Source: Nocardia vermiculata NBRC 100427
Lineage (GTDB): Bacteria > Actinomycetota > Actinomycetes > Mycobacteriales > Mycobacteriaceae
Length of the DNA: 64,000 nt
Direction of reading: 5' to 3'
Assembly: GCF_001613265.1 (NCBI RefSeq)
Contig: NZ_BDCA01000017.1
Coordinates: 62,001-126,000, forward strand
Within the stretch, counting starts at the first letter, position 1; every line of letters begins with the position of its first letter. The notes under the pieces were generated by a model, which did no database searches, had not been told where the DNA came from, and worked only from the letters and a program-made list of their open reading frames with translations. A program made the translations under genes and the position numbers. Positions 35,122 through 43,520 of this stretch are shown piece after piece.

Positions 35122-36033
35122 CTACTTGCGGGCCGGGAAGTGCCGGATCACGCCCTCCTGGACGACGGTCGCGAGCAGCTCACCCGCTCGCGAGTAGAAG
35201 TGTCCGGTGGCCAGGCCGCGCGACCCGGCGGCCACCGGCGACTGCGTCGCGTACAGCGCCCAGTCGTCGAACCGGAACGGGCGATGGAACCAGATCGAGT
35301 GATTCACCGTCGCCGCGACGATCCGGTCGAAGCCCCACGACAGCCCGTGCGTGGTGATGATCGAATCCAGCACCGTGGTATCCGACGAATAGCCCAGCGT
35401 CGCAACGTGAATCAGCGGATCGTCGGGGAGGGTGCCGTCGGCCTTCATCCAGACCCGATTGTGGTCGAGGGTGCCACCGGTTTCCTTGAGCACCCACGCC
35501 GGGTCGTTGGTGTAACGCATATCGATCGGATGCGGCGCCTGGACGAACATCTGCAGCCGGTCCTCGAGGCCGGTGAACGATTCCTCGACGCGCGGCAGCC
35601 CGTCGGGATCGGGCACCTGCGGCTGTGCCGCCGAGTGTTCGAGGCCTTTGGCCCCGTCCTGGAACGCCGCGAGCATGACGAACAGTTCCTGGTCGTCCTG
35701 ATAGGCGGTCACCGTGCGATTGGCGAAGTTCCGCCCGTCACGATGGCGCTCGACCCGGTATTCGATCGGTTTACGCACATCGCCACCGCGGACGAAATGG
35801 GCATTGACCGCATGCACCGGGCGGCCGGCGCCGACGGTGCGACCGGCCGCGACGATCGCCTGCGCCACCAACTGCCCGCCGAAGGTGCGGCTCCACACCT
35901 TCTCCGGGTGGTGGCCGAGGAAGACGTCCTCACCGATCTCGTCGAGGTCGAGCAGGCCGAGCAGTACCGCGAGATCACCACGGTCCTCGCTCTCGCGGCC
36001 GGTCTCGACCGATTCGCCCAGTGATGCGCTCAT
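35122..36033 (-). CDS. tesB: Acyl-CoA thioesterase II
   Basis: 303-residue double-hotdog thioesterase that hydrolyses acyl-CoA to free acid and CoA. Family features: DVFLGHHPEKVWSRTFGGQLVAQA and the C-terminal NHSIWFHRPFRFDDW with the conserved Asp/Thr/Gln set (ATLGYSSDTTVLDSI). GAGGA with 8-nt spacing precedes ATG 36033. It sits downstream of pyk, as tesB1 in M. tuberculosis. Confidence 0.94.
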   Translation of the reverse strand: MSASLGESVETGRESEDRGDLAVLLGLLDLDEIGEDVFLGHHPEKVWSRTFGGQLVAQAIVAAGRTVGAGRPVHAVNAHFVRGGDVRKPIEYRVERHRDGRNFANRTVTAYQDDQELFVMLAAFQDGAKGLEHSAAQPQVPDPDGLPRVEESFTGLEDRLQMFVQAPHPIDMRYTNDPAWVLKETGGTLDHNRVWMKADGTLPDDPLIHVATLGYSSDTTVLDSIITTHGLSWGFDRIVAATVNHSIWFHRPFRFDDWALYATQSPVAAGSRGLATGHFYSRAGELLATVVQEGVIRHFPARK

Positions 36034-36056
36034 ACTGCATCCTCGCTGACGCTCGG

Positions 36057-36085
36057 ACACAGCATGACCGCAATAGCGGCTGTGT
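36057..36085 (-). terminator. Hairpin between pyk and tesB
   Basis: ACACAG(36057-36062)/CTGTGT(36080-36085) with an inner CCGC-AATA-GCGG stem and a five-base bulge. It may end pyk transcripts or fold the tesB leader. No U-tract. Confidence 0.3.
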
Positions 36086-36116
36086 TCATCTTTCGCTCGC
36101 TGCGCTCACTCACGAT

Positions 36117-37535
36117 TCAGTGGTCCTCCTCGCCGATACGGTGCACGTGAATCAGATTCGTGGACCCGACCGTACCCGGAGGGGAGCCGGCCACGATCAC
36201 GACCAGGTCCCCCTTGACGTAGCGGTTGAGCGACAACAGTTCCTTGTCCACCTGGCCGATCATCTCGTCGGTGGTGCCGACCGGGGACACGATGAATGTT
36301 TCGACGCCCCAGGTCAGCGCGAGCTGGCTGCGTACCTCCGGCAGCGGGGTGAACGCCAGCAGCGGCAGCGTGGTGTGCAGCCGGGCCAGCCGGCGCACCG
36401 TGTCACCGGACTGGGTGAATGCCACCAGCGCCTTGGCATTGAGTCGTTCACCGATATCGCGGGCGGCGTAGGAGATGACACCGCGCTTGGTCCGCGGCAC
36501 GTGGGTCAGCGGCGGCACCCGGGTGGAGGATTCGGATTCCGCGGCGTGCACGATGCGTGCCATGGTGCGCACCGTCTCGATCGGGTACTGGCCGACCGAG
36601 GTCTCCCCCGACAGCATCACCGCGTCCGCGCCGTCGAGTACCGCATTGGCGACATCGGAGGCCTCGGCGCGGGTGGGGCGGGAATTGCCGATCATCGACT
36701 CCAGCATCTGGGTAGCGACGATGACGGGTTTGGCGTTCTCCCTTGCCATCTGAATGGCCCGCTTCTGCACCAGCGGCACCTGTTCGAGCGGCAGTTCTAC
36801 GCCGAGATCGCCGCGGGCCACCATGATCGCGTCGAAGGCCAGCACGATCGCCTCGAGGTTGTCGATGGCTTCCGGCTTCTCCAGTTTGCCGATCACCGGC
36901 ACCCGGCGGCCCACCCGGTCCATCACATCGTGCACCAGCTCCACATCCGAGGGTGCGCGCACGAACGACAACGCGATGAAGTCGACGCCCAGCTTCAGTG
37001 CGAATTCCAGATCTTCGATGTCCTTGGTGGACAACGCCGGCACGGACACGTCCATACCGGGCAGCGATACGCCCTTGTTGTTGGATACCGGGCCGCCCTC
37101 GGTCACCCGGCACACCACATCGGGCCCCTCGACGCGCAGCACGGTCAGCCCGACCTTGCCGTCGTCGACGAGCAGGCGGTCACCGGCCTTGGCGTCGCGG
37201 GCCAGCTTGGTGTAGGTGGTCGAGACGCGATCGTGGGTGCCCTCCACGTCCTCGACCGTGATCCGCACCTCCTCGCCCGTCGCCCACACGGTGCGGCCCT
37301 CGATGAACCTGCCGAGCCGGATCTTGGGCCCCTGCAGGTCGGCGAGGATTCCTACGGCACGGCTCATCTGCTCGGCCGCGTGCCGCACCTTGTGATAGTT
37401 CTCGGCGTGATCGGCGTGTTCCCCGTGGCTGAAATTCAACCGGGCCACGTCCATGCCACTGTCGACAAGTTCACGGATCCGGTCCTCGGTGGCTGTCGCC
37501 GGCCCGAGGGTGCACACAATCTTTGTCCGTCGCAT
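36117..37535 (-). CDS. pyk: Pyruvate kinase
   Basis: Glycolytic enzyme making pyruvate and ATP from phosphoenolpyruvate and ADP; 472 aa. Seen: RRTKIVCTLGPATATEDRI start, NFSHGEHADH, the catalytic/K+ region LPVIGKLEKPEAIDN, MVARGDLGVELP, and the C-terminal allosteric domain. ATG 37535 chosen; GTG 37538 immediately before is an alternative. A weak ribosome site only. Confidence 0.95.
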   Translation of the reverse strand: MRRTKIVCTLGPATATEDRIRELVDSGMDVARLNFSHGEHADHAENYHKVRHAAEQMSRAVGILADLQGPKIRLGRFIEGRTVWATGEEVRITVEDVEGTHDRVSTTYTKLARDAKAGDRLLVDDGKVGLTVLRVEGPDVVCRVTEGGPVSNNKGVSLPGMDVSVPALSTKDIEDLEFALKLGVDFIALSFVRAPSDVELVHDVMDRVGRRVPVIGKLEKPEAIDNLEAIVLAFDAIMVARGDLGVELPLEQVPLVQKRAIQMARENAKPVIVATQMLESMIGNSRPTRAEASDVANAVLDGADAVMLSGETSVGQYPIETVRTMARIVHAAESESSTRVPPLTHVPRTKRGVISYAARDIGERLNAKALVAFTQSGDTVRRLARLHTTLPLLAFTPLPEVRSQLALTWGVETFIVSPVGTTDEMIGQVDKELLSLNRYVKGDLVVIVAGSPPGTVGSTNLIHVHRIGEEDH

Positions 37536-37643
37536 CACGGCTCGAGCCTAGTCCTGCCGGAAACGCACCGCCGATCGGCACACCCGTACCGGGGAAACGG
37601 CCAAAATATGACGGATATCACAGCCGCTGCGGTCGAGTGGGCC

Positions 37644-38123
37644 TCACTCCTGCAAGGGCCGGTTGTACGGGTCACGCACCTTGCCGGTGAGGATCAGGAT
37701 CGCGTCGATGAACGGCCAGATCCCACCCAATCCGCAGGTGAACAGCGTGACCAGAAGCTGCGCGATGCCGATGCCGGTGTAGCCGAGGTAGAACCGGCCG
37801 ACGCCGAGTCCACCGAGGAACAACTCCAGCAGTCCCGCGGTCAACTGGGATTTGTCCGACAGTGGCTCGCCGTACATGTTGCGGCCGTACGGTGCCTCCG
37901 GATCCGCGCCGTAGGGCCCCGGAGCATTCATGCCGTAAGGACCTGGAGCGCTGGGAGGATAGCCACCGGGGTACGGCTGCGCATACGGGTCGGCGGGCGG
38001 GCCGTAGGGCTGGGGCTGGCTGTAGCCCGGCTGAGTGTAGGGCCCCGGTTGGCCGTACCCACCGGGGCCGGTACCCGGCGCACCGTATTGCGGGCCCGGA
38101 TGGGGCTGATAGGGATCGGTCAC
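37644..38123 (-). CDS. TM2-domain membrane protein with Pro/Gly/Tyr-rich head
   Basis: 159 residues. The first 85 or so are disordered repeats of the PGPYGxxx/GPPADPYAQPY type, then a TM2 domain: two membrane helices (LLELFLGGLGVGRFYLGYTGIGIAQLLVTLFTCGLGGIWPFIDAILIL) joined by the conserved short loop. GGAGGAG with 6-nt spacing fixes GTG 38123; the longer frame to 38450 is discarded. Position after lgt matches Rv1615-type genes. Function unknown. Confidence 0.88.
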   Translation of the reverse strand: MTDPYQPHPGPQYGAPGTGPGGYGQPGPYTQPGYSQPQPYGPPADPYAQPYPGGYPPSAPGPYGMNAPGPYGADPEAPYGRNMYGEPLSDKSQLTAGLLELFLGGLGVGRFYLGYTGIGIAQLLVTLFTCGLGGIWPFIDAILILTGKVRDPYNRPLQE

Positions 38124-38154
38124 GACGCTCCTCCTCGTTCGGGCGGATGCCCGC

Positions 38155-39477
38155 TCACCTCTTGTCCGCCTGCTTGCGGCCCCGCTTGCGTGCGCCCTTA
38201 CCCGCTGCGTCCGTGGGCGCGACCTCGTCCGCCTCCGACGCGCTGCTCGCCGGCGCGCCCGTGTCCGCGGCGGTCGTCGTCCCCGCCGCTGCCGATGTGC
38301 CCTCCGCTGCCTGCTCGCCGGCCCCTGCCGTCTCGTCGACCGGTGCCGATGCGGCGTCCCGGTCCGTGGTCGGCTCGGTCTCCTCCTTCTCCGCGGCAGC
38401 GTCCTCCGGTGCCGGGTCGCCGTCGGGAGCCCGCTCGCCCGCATCACCACCGGGGACCCCGGTGGTGCCCCCGTTCGCCGCTGGTGCGTCCCCGATCACC
38501 GCGTCGCCACTGTCCGCGGCGGCCTGCTCGGCAGCAGCGCGGCGACGCAACGCGCCCCACTGCCACGGCCACGGCCGGTCACCGGCGGGCGCCAGCTGCG
38601 CGGCGGTCTCGCGTCCCTTGGTGGCGAAAATGAAATACGCCACCGCGCACAGGAATACGATCGCCGAGGTGTAGGAGTTGATGCGGATACCGAACAGATG
38701 GGTGGCATCGTCGTCGCGCAGCAGCTCGACCCAGAACCGCCCGAAGGTATAGATCGCGACGTACAGGGCGAACAGGCGGCCGTGGCCGACCTTCCAACGC
38801 CGGTCCACCAGCACCAGCACCAGGACGCCGAGCAGGTTCCAGATCAGTTCGTAGAGGAAGGTCGGCTGCACCACCTTCTCGACCACACCGGTCGAGACAC
38901 CGTTCATCATGTCGAGCTGACCGTTGGAGTCGAACCGCAGGTCGATTTCCAGTCCCCACGGCAGATCGGTCGCACGACCGTAGAGTTCCTGATTGAAGTA
39001 GTTACCGAGCCGGCCGACGGCCTGCGCGAGCAGAATCCCCGGGGCGATGGCATCACCGAAGGCAGGCAACGGAATTCGGTACACCCGGCATCCGATCCAG
39101 GCACCGATGCCGCCGAGCAGCACCGCACCCCAGATACCGAGGCCGCCCTCCCAGATCTTCAGCGCGTCGATCGGATGGCCGCCGGCACCGAAATACTTCT
39201 CCCAGTCGGTCGCCACGTGATAGAGGCGGCCACCGACCAGACCGAACGGCACCGCGAACATGGCCACGTCCAGCACCGCGCCCGGTTGACCACCACGCTC
39301 GCGCCAGCGGCGCTCACCCCACCAGATCGCGACGATGATGCCGACGATGATGCACAGCGCGTACGCCCGGAGGGGGAAGGGCCCCACATCCCATACTCCG
39401 CGCGGCGGACTGGGTATATAGGCCAGTACCGCCCCACTGTGCACACCGACGCCGTCTGCCAGGACTGGAAAGGTCAC
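38155..39477 (-). CDS. lgt: Prolipoprotein diacylglyceryl transferase with disordered C-terminal tail
   Basis: First step of lipoprotein maturation: transfers diacylglycerol from phosphatidylglycerol to the lipobox Cys. A 7-segment membrane core of about 290 residues has AYIPSPPRGVW, GGRLYHVATDW and the signature GRLGNYFNQELYG with FLYELIWN. A 140-residue Ala/Glu/Asp-rich tail ends KGARKRGRKQADKR. Start uncertain between GTG 39477 and GTG 39486. It follows trpA by about 60 bases, as in mycobacteria; lipoproteins encoded nearby (25.4 and 56.5 kb) would be substrates. Confidence 0.95.
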   Translation of the reverse strand: MTFPVLADGVGVHSGAVLAYIPSPPRGVWDVGPFPLRAYALCIIVGIIVAIWWGERRWRERGGQPGAVLDVAMFAVPFGLVGGRLYHVATDWEKYFGAGGHPIDALKIWEGGLGIWGAVLLGGIGAWIGCRVYRIPLPAFGDAIAPGILLAQAVGRLGNYFNQELYGRATDLPWGLEIDLRFDSNGQLDMMNGVSTGVVEKVVQPTFLYELIWNLLGVLVLVLVDRRWKVGHGRLFALYVAIYTFGRFWVELLRDDDATHLFGIRINSYTSAIVFLCAVAYFIFATKGRETAAQLAPAGDRPWPWQWGALRRRAAAEQAAADSGDAVIGDAPAANGGTTGVPGGDAGERAPDGDPAPEDAAAEKEETEPTTDRDAASAPVDETAGAGEQAAEGTSAAAGTTTAADTGAPASSASEADEVAPTDAAGKGARKRGRKQADKR

Positions 39478-39540
39478 GCGCCCCACCGTAACGGAGGTCG
39501 CTCGCCGCGCCCACCCGGTGGTCGGTTGCGCCGGCCCCGA

Positions 39541-40332
39541 CTACCCGGCGACGGTTGCCGAACGAACGCCCTGCGACAGTTCGGAAGTCAGCGCACGCAC
39601 CTGATCGAGCCCCTGCCCGGCGGCGGTGACCAGCGCGGAACCGACGATCACACCGTCGGCGTAGGAGGCGATCTCGGCGGCCTGTGCGCCGTTGCGGACG
39701 CCCAGCCCCACCCCGATCGGAATGTCGGAGTGGCTGCGTACCCGCGCGCACAGCTGCGGGGCGGCCGAGGACACCGCATCACGGGCGCCCGTGACTCCCA
39801 TGGTGGAGGCCGCGTAGAGGAAGCCGCTGCTGGCCTCGATGGTCTGCACCAGCCGCTCCTCGGTGGACGACGGCGCGACCAGGAAGATGCGATCCAGATC
39901 ATGGGCGGCGGAGGCATCGAGCCACTCCCCCGCCTCCTCCGGAATCAGATTCGGTGTGATCAGTCCGCTACCGCCGGCGGCGGACAGATCGCGGGCGAAC
40001 CGGTCGACTCCGTACTGCAGCACCGGATTCCAATAGGTCATCACCACTGCCGCACCACCGGCCGCGGTAATCGCCTCGACCACCGAGAACACGTCGCGGA
40101 CCCGCACCCCGCCGCGCAGGGCCTGATCGGCGGCGGCTTGAATGGTCGGTCCGTCCATCACCGGATCGGAGTAGGCGACCCCGACTTCGACGATGTCGCA
40201 ACCGGATTCGACCATCGCGGTGCAGACCTCGATGGAACCGGCGAGATCCGGATACCCGGCCGGCATATACCCGACCAGCGCCGCTCGCCCTTCGTCACGA
40301 CACGCCGCGAAGGTGGATTCCAGACGGCTCAC
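39541..40332 (-). CDS. trpA: Tryptophan synthase alpha subunit
   Basis: Cleaves indole-3-glycerol phosphate to indole and glyceraldehyde 3-phosphate. 263 aa; catalytic Glu in VEVGVAYSDPVMDGP and Asp in the same loop are present, and FLVAPSSTEERL matches the family. GTG start overlaps the trpB stop (GTGA). Confidence 0.96.
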   Translation of the reverse strand: MSRLESTFAACRDEGRAALVGYMPAGYPDLAGSIEVCTAMVESGCDIVEVGVAYSDPVMDGPTIQAAADQALRGGVRVRDVFSVVEAITAAGGAAVVMTYWNPVLQYGVDRFARDLSAAGGSGLITPNLIPEEAGEWLDASAAHDLDRIFLVAPSSTEERLVQTIEASSGFLYAASTMGVTGARDAVSSAAPQLCARVRSHSDIPIGVGLGVRNGAQAAEIASYADGVIVGSALVTAAGQGLDQVRALTSELSQGVRSATVAG

Positions 40333-41606
40333 GAGCGATTCTCCTCGGCGGATCCGTTGTCGTCGAACAGCCCGAACCAGCGCGCCGCGGTATCCATATC
40401 CTTGTCGCCGCGTCCGGACAGATTCACCAGAATGATTGCGCCCGGGCCCAATTCACGCCCCAACTGCAGGGCGCCGGCGACCGCGTGCGCGGACTCGATC
40501 GCGGGAATGATGCCCTCGGTGCGCGAGAGCAGCAGCAGCGCGTCCATCGCCTCGGCATCGGTCACCGGCCGGTACTCGGCGCGACCGATATCCTTCAGAT
40601 ACGCATGCTCGGGGCCCACGCCCGGATAATCCAACCCGGCCGACACCGAGTGCGAGTCGATGGTCTGACCGTCCTCGTCCTGCAGCAGGTACGAGTAGGC
40701 GCCTTGGAAGGCTCCGGGCCGGCCACCGGCGAAAGTCGCCGCGTGCCTACCTGTTTCGACACCGTCACCGGCGGCTTCGTAACCGACCAGCCGGACCGCT
40801 TCGTCGTCGATGAACGGGTGGAAGATGCCGATCGCGTTGGAACCGCCGCCTACGCAGGCCACCACCGCATCGGGCAGCCGGCCGGTGTGGGACCGCACCT
40901 GCACGCGCGCCTCCAGTCCGACGATGCGCTGGAAGTCGCGCACCATCAGCGGGAACGGATGCGGCCCCGCGGCGGTACCGAAGCAGTAGTAGGTCTGCTC
41001 GGCGTTGGTGACCCAGTCCCGCAGCGCCTCGTTGATCGCGTCCTTCAGCGTCTGCGACCCCGTGGTCACCGACACGACCTCGGCGCCGAGCAGACGCATC
41101 CGCGCGACATTGAGCGCCTGGCGGGCCGTGTCGACCGCACCCATGTAGATGACGCAGTCCAGCCCGAGCAGCGCGCACGCCGTCGCGGTGGCGACACCGT
41201 GCTGACCGGCGCCGGTCTCGGCGATGACGCGGGTCTTGCCCATCCGCTTGGCCAGCAGTGCTTGACCGAGCACGTTGTTGATCTTGTGGGAACCGGTGTG
41301 ATTCAGATCCTCACGCTTGAGCAGGATGCGGGCGCCACCGGCATGTTCGGACAACCGGGTGCACTCGAACACCGGCGACGGCCGGCCGGCGTAGTCACGT
41401 TGCAGACGGTCGAGCTCGGCCAGGAAATCCGGATCGACGCGGGACTTGTCGTATTCGGCGGTGACCTCCTCGATCACCGCCATCAACGCCTCCGGCACAT
41501 GCCGGCCACCGTAGACACCGAAATGGCCACCCGGGTCGGGTTCGTGGCTGCGATGGGTGACCCCCTCGCTGGCCTGCGGCAGCGCGGTATCGGGCGCACC
41601 GGTCAT
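40329..41606 (-). CDS. trpB: Tryptophan synthase beta subunit
   Basis: PLP enzyme joining indole and serine; 425 aa. PLP Lys in LNHTGSHKINNVLGQ, glutamate GRGDKDMDT region and GGGSNAIG phosphate loop are present. Overlaps trpC and trpA by four bases. Confidence 0.96.
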   Translation of the reverse strand: MTGAPDTALPQASEGVTHRSHEPDPGGHFGVYGGRHVPEALMAVIEEVTAEYDKSRVDPDFLAELDRLQRDYAGRPSPVFECTRLSEHAGGARILLKREDLNHTGSHKINNVLGQALLAKRMGKTRVIAETGAGQHGVATATACALLGLDCVIYMGAVDTARQALNVARMRLLGAEVVSVTTGSQTLKDAINEALRDWVTNAEQTYYCFGTAAGPHPFPLMVRDFQRIVGLEARVQVRSHTGRLPDAVVACVGGGSNAIGIFHPFIDDEAVRLVGYEAAGDGVETGRHAATFAGGRPGAFQGAYSYLLQDEDGQTIDSHSVSAGLDYPGVGPEHAYLKDIGRAEYRPVTDAEAMDALLLLSRTEGIIPAIESAHAVAGALQLGRELGPGAIILVNLSGRGDKDMDTAARWFGLFDDNGSAEENRS

Positions 41607-42427
41607 CGGTTGACCCCCCGCCGCAGCGGGCGCGGGCAGGACGGATGTGTGCCGGCGGTCGCCAGCTCCGACACCGCTGCCCGCGGGTCTCCACTGGTCA
41701 CCAGGCTCTCACCGACCAGAACGGCATCGGCACCGGCGCCCGCGTAGGCGAGCAGGTCCGCGGTACCGCTGACACCGGACTCGGCGATCCGGATGACCTC
41801 GGTGGGCAGGCCGGGAGCGATGCGCGCGAACACGTCGCGATCCACCTCGAGAGTCTTCAGATTGCGGGCGTTCACGCCGATCACGGAGGCGCCCGCGGTC
41901 AGCGCACGGTCGGCCTCCTCCTCGGTATGTACCTCCACCAGCGCGGTCATCCCGAGCGATTCGGTGCGATCGATCAGCGAGGCAAGCACATCCTGCTCCA
42001 GCGCGGCCACGATCAGCAGGATCACGTCCGCGCCGTGGGCGCGGGCCTCGTGAATCTGGTACGGGCCGACCACGAAATCCTTGCGCAGGATCGGCAGGTC
42101 AACCACCGCGCGCACCGAATCCAGGTCGGCAAGCGAACCGTGGAAGCGCCGGCCCTCGGTCAGCACGCTGATGATCCGGGCGCCACCGTCCTCGTACGCC
42201 TTCGCCAGGATCGCCGGGTCCGGAATATCGGCGAGCTCTCCCTTGGACGGGCTGGCACGCTTGACCTCGGCAATGACTCCGATCCCGTCCGCATGCAGCG
42301 CGGCGAGGGCGTCGCGCGGCGAGGGCGCCGCCGCGGCGGCCTTCTTGACGGCCTGGAAATCCAGGAGGGCTTCCCGCGCGGCGACATCCGCACGGACCCC
42401 GTCGAGAATCGAGTCGAGTACCGTCAT
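41603..42427 (-). CDS. trpC: Indole-3-glycerol phosphate synthase
   Basis: Ring closure of carboxyphenylaminodeoxyribulose phosphate; 274 aa TIM barrel with AEVKRASPSKGEL, LPILRKDFVV, NARNLKTLEVD and AESGV motifs. GAAAGGA lies upstream; a hairpin sits in the 150-base gap before it. Its stop overlaps trpB. Confidence 0.96.
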   Translation of the reverse strand: MTVLDSILDGVRADVAAREALLDFQAVKKAAAAAPSPRDALAALHADGIGVIAEVKRASPSKGELADIPDPAILAKAYEDGGARIISVLTEGRRFHGSLADLDSVRAVVDLPILRKDFVVGPYQIHEARAHGADVILLIVAALEQDVLASLIDRTESLGMTALVEVHTEEEADRALTAGASVIGVNARNLKTLEVDRDVFARIAPGLPTEVIRIAESGVSGTADLLAYAGAGADAVLVGESLVTSGDPRAAVSELATAGTHPSCPRPLRRGVNR

Positions 42428-42443
42428 CTGGCTCGAATCCTTT

Positions 42444-42480
42444 CTGGGGAGACGGACTTATTACCTGAGAATCCCCCCAG
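42444..42480 (-). promoter_or_regulatory. Hairpin in the trpC leader
   Basis: Inverted repeat CTGGGGGGA / TCTCCCCAG (9 pairs, one G-U) with a 19-base loop, directly 5' of the trpC ribosome site. It could modulate trpC translation or terminate the upstream membrane-protein message. Confidence 0.4.
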
Positions 42481-42578
42481 GCGCTGTCTCACCGATGCTG
42501 TTAAAGGGTAAAGGGAGCTGTTCGCACCGCCGACGGCGGGGTGTGGCGCCGCGCACCCGCGCGGCCTGCACGGGCGCG

Positions 42579-43520
42579 TCATCGTGCCCGCCCGGTGCCG
42601 CCCGGATCGGAACCGGCGCCGTCGGCGTCCTCGGCGCGACCGGCCGGACCCGTGCCGTTGCCGCCCGGATACCCGGTGTCGCCGCCTCGATCGCCACCGT
42701 CGTCGGTCGGATCGGCTCCGGCGTCGAGCGCATCCCACAGCACCCGCTGGGAGAGTTCACCCGGGTCCGGCTGCTCGGTCGCTGCGCCGCCCCCGGCCGG
42801 CTGCGGCGCGGAATCGGCGCGACGCATTTCCGCGACCTGCTCGGCGGCCTCCGCCCGGCGGAACACCGGGTTGTCGTATTTCCCCGTCATCCGGGCCGTC
42901 GCCTCCGGCATCCGCGCCAGCAGCACACCCGCCACGAACGCCGCGACCGCACCCAGCACGCTGAGCACCGCCGGGAACGTCGCCGCGAGCGCCTCGTCCA
43001 CGTGCGCACGCGCCGGAAGCTCGGCCAGCGATGCGGCCCGCCCGGCGACGTCGCCGCGGTCTGCCAGCAGCGCGAGGCCCGGCACCGCCGCGACCGCGGC
43101 CACCAGCGCCACCACTACCCCGACCAACCGGCGCAGCCACCCCTTCGTGGCGAAGACAGCGGCGATCGACGCCAGCAGCACCAGCGCCAGCGGAGTGAGC
43201 GCGCCGAACCAGAGCCCACCGTTGAGATCCTGCGTGCGCGGCTCGGTCAGCCCGTCCGAGGAGTGCAAGGTCACCCAGGTCATCCGGGACGAACCCCACA
43301 GCGCGGCCGCACCGACCGCCAGCAGGACCACCGGCAGCACCGGGCGCGCACTGCGGGTGCGTCCCGCCGCGGCGGACGCCTCGCCGTCCGCGTCCGGCAC
43401 GAAACGATCGGGGTCGGCGGCGCCGCCGACCACCACCGGTGAGCCGGTGCCGGCCGCACCGTGCGGCTTCGCCACCTCGGACGGATTCTGTTGTACTGGT
43501 TCGGATTCCGAATTGGTCAT
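42579..43520 (-). CDS. Tryptophan-operon-associated membrane protein (TIGR02234 type)
   Basis: 313 residues; matches in position and pattern the actinobacterial protein always found between trpE and trpC. Four membrane segments (about 60-75, 105-123, 130-152, 185-203) and the extracytoplasmic WGSSRMTWVTLHSSDGLTEPRTQ loop. The tail is disordered. Role unknown; tryptophan transport has been suggested for the family but I cannot support it from sequence. Overlaps trpE by four bases. Confidence 0.85.
   Translation of the reverse strand: MTNSESEPVQQNPSEVAKPHGAAGTGSPVVVGGAADPDRFVPDADGEASAAAGRTRSARPVLPVVLLAVGAAALWGSSRMTWVTLHSSDGLTEPRTQDLNGGLWFGALTPLALVLLASIAAVFATKGWLRRLVGVVVALVAAVAAVPGLALLADRGDVAGRAASLAELPARAHVDEALAATFPAVLSVLGAVAAFVAGVLLARMPEATARMTGKYDNPVFRRAEAAEQVAEMRRADSAPQPAGGGAATEQPDPGELSQRVLWDALDAGADPTDDGGDRGGDTGYPGGNGTGPAGRAEDADGAGSDPGGTGRAR

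Noticed and set aside
36086..36116. CTCGCTGCGCTCACTCAC as a copy of the trpE minisatellite
   Set aside because: Similar only in GC-rich character; the 25-bp unit is not repeated.
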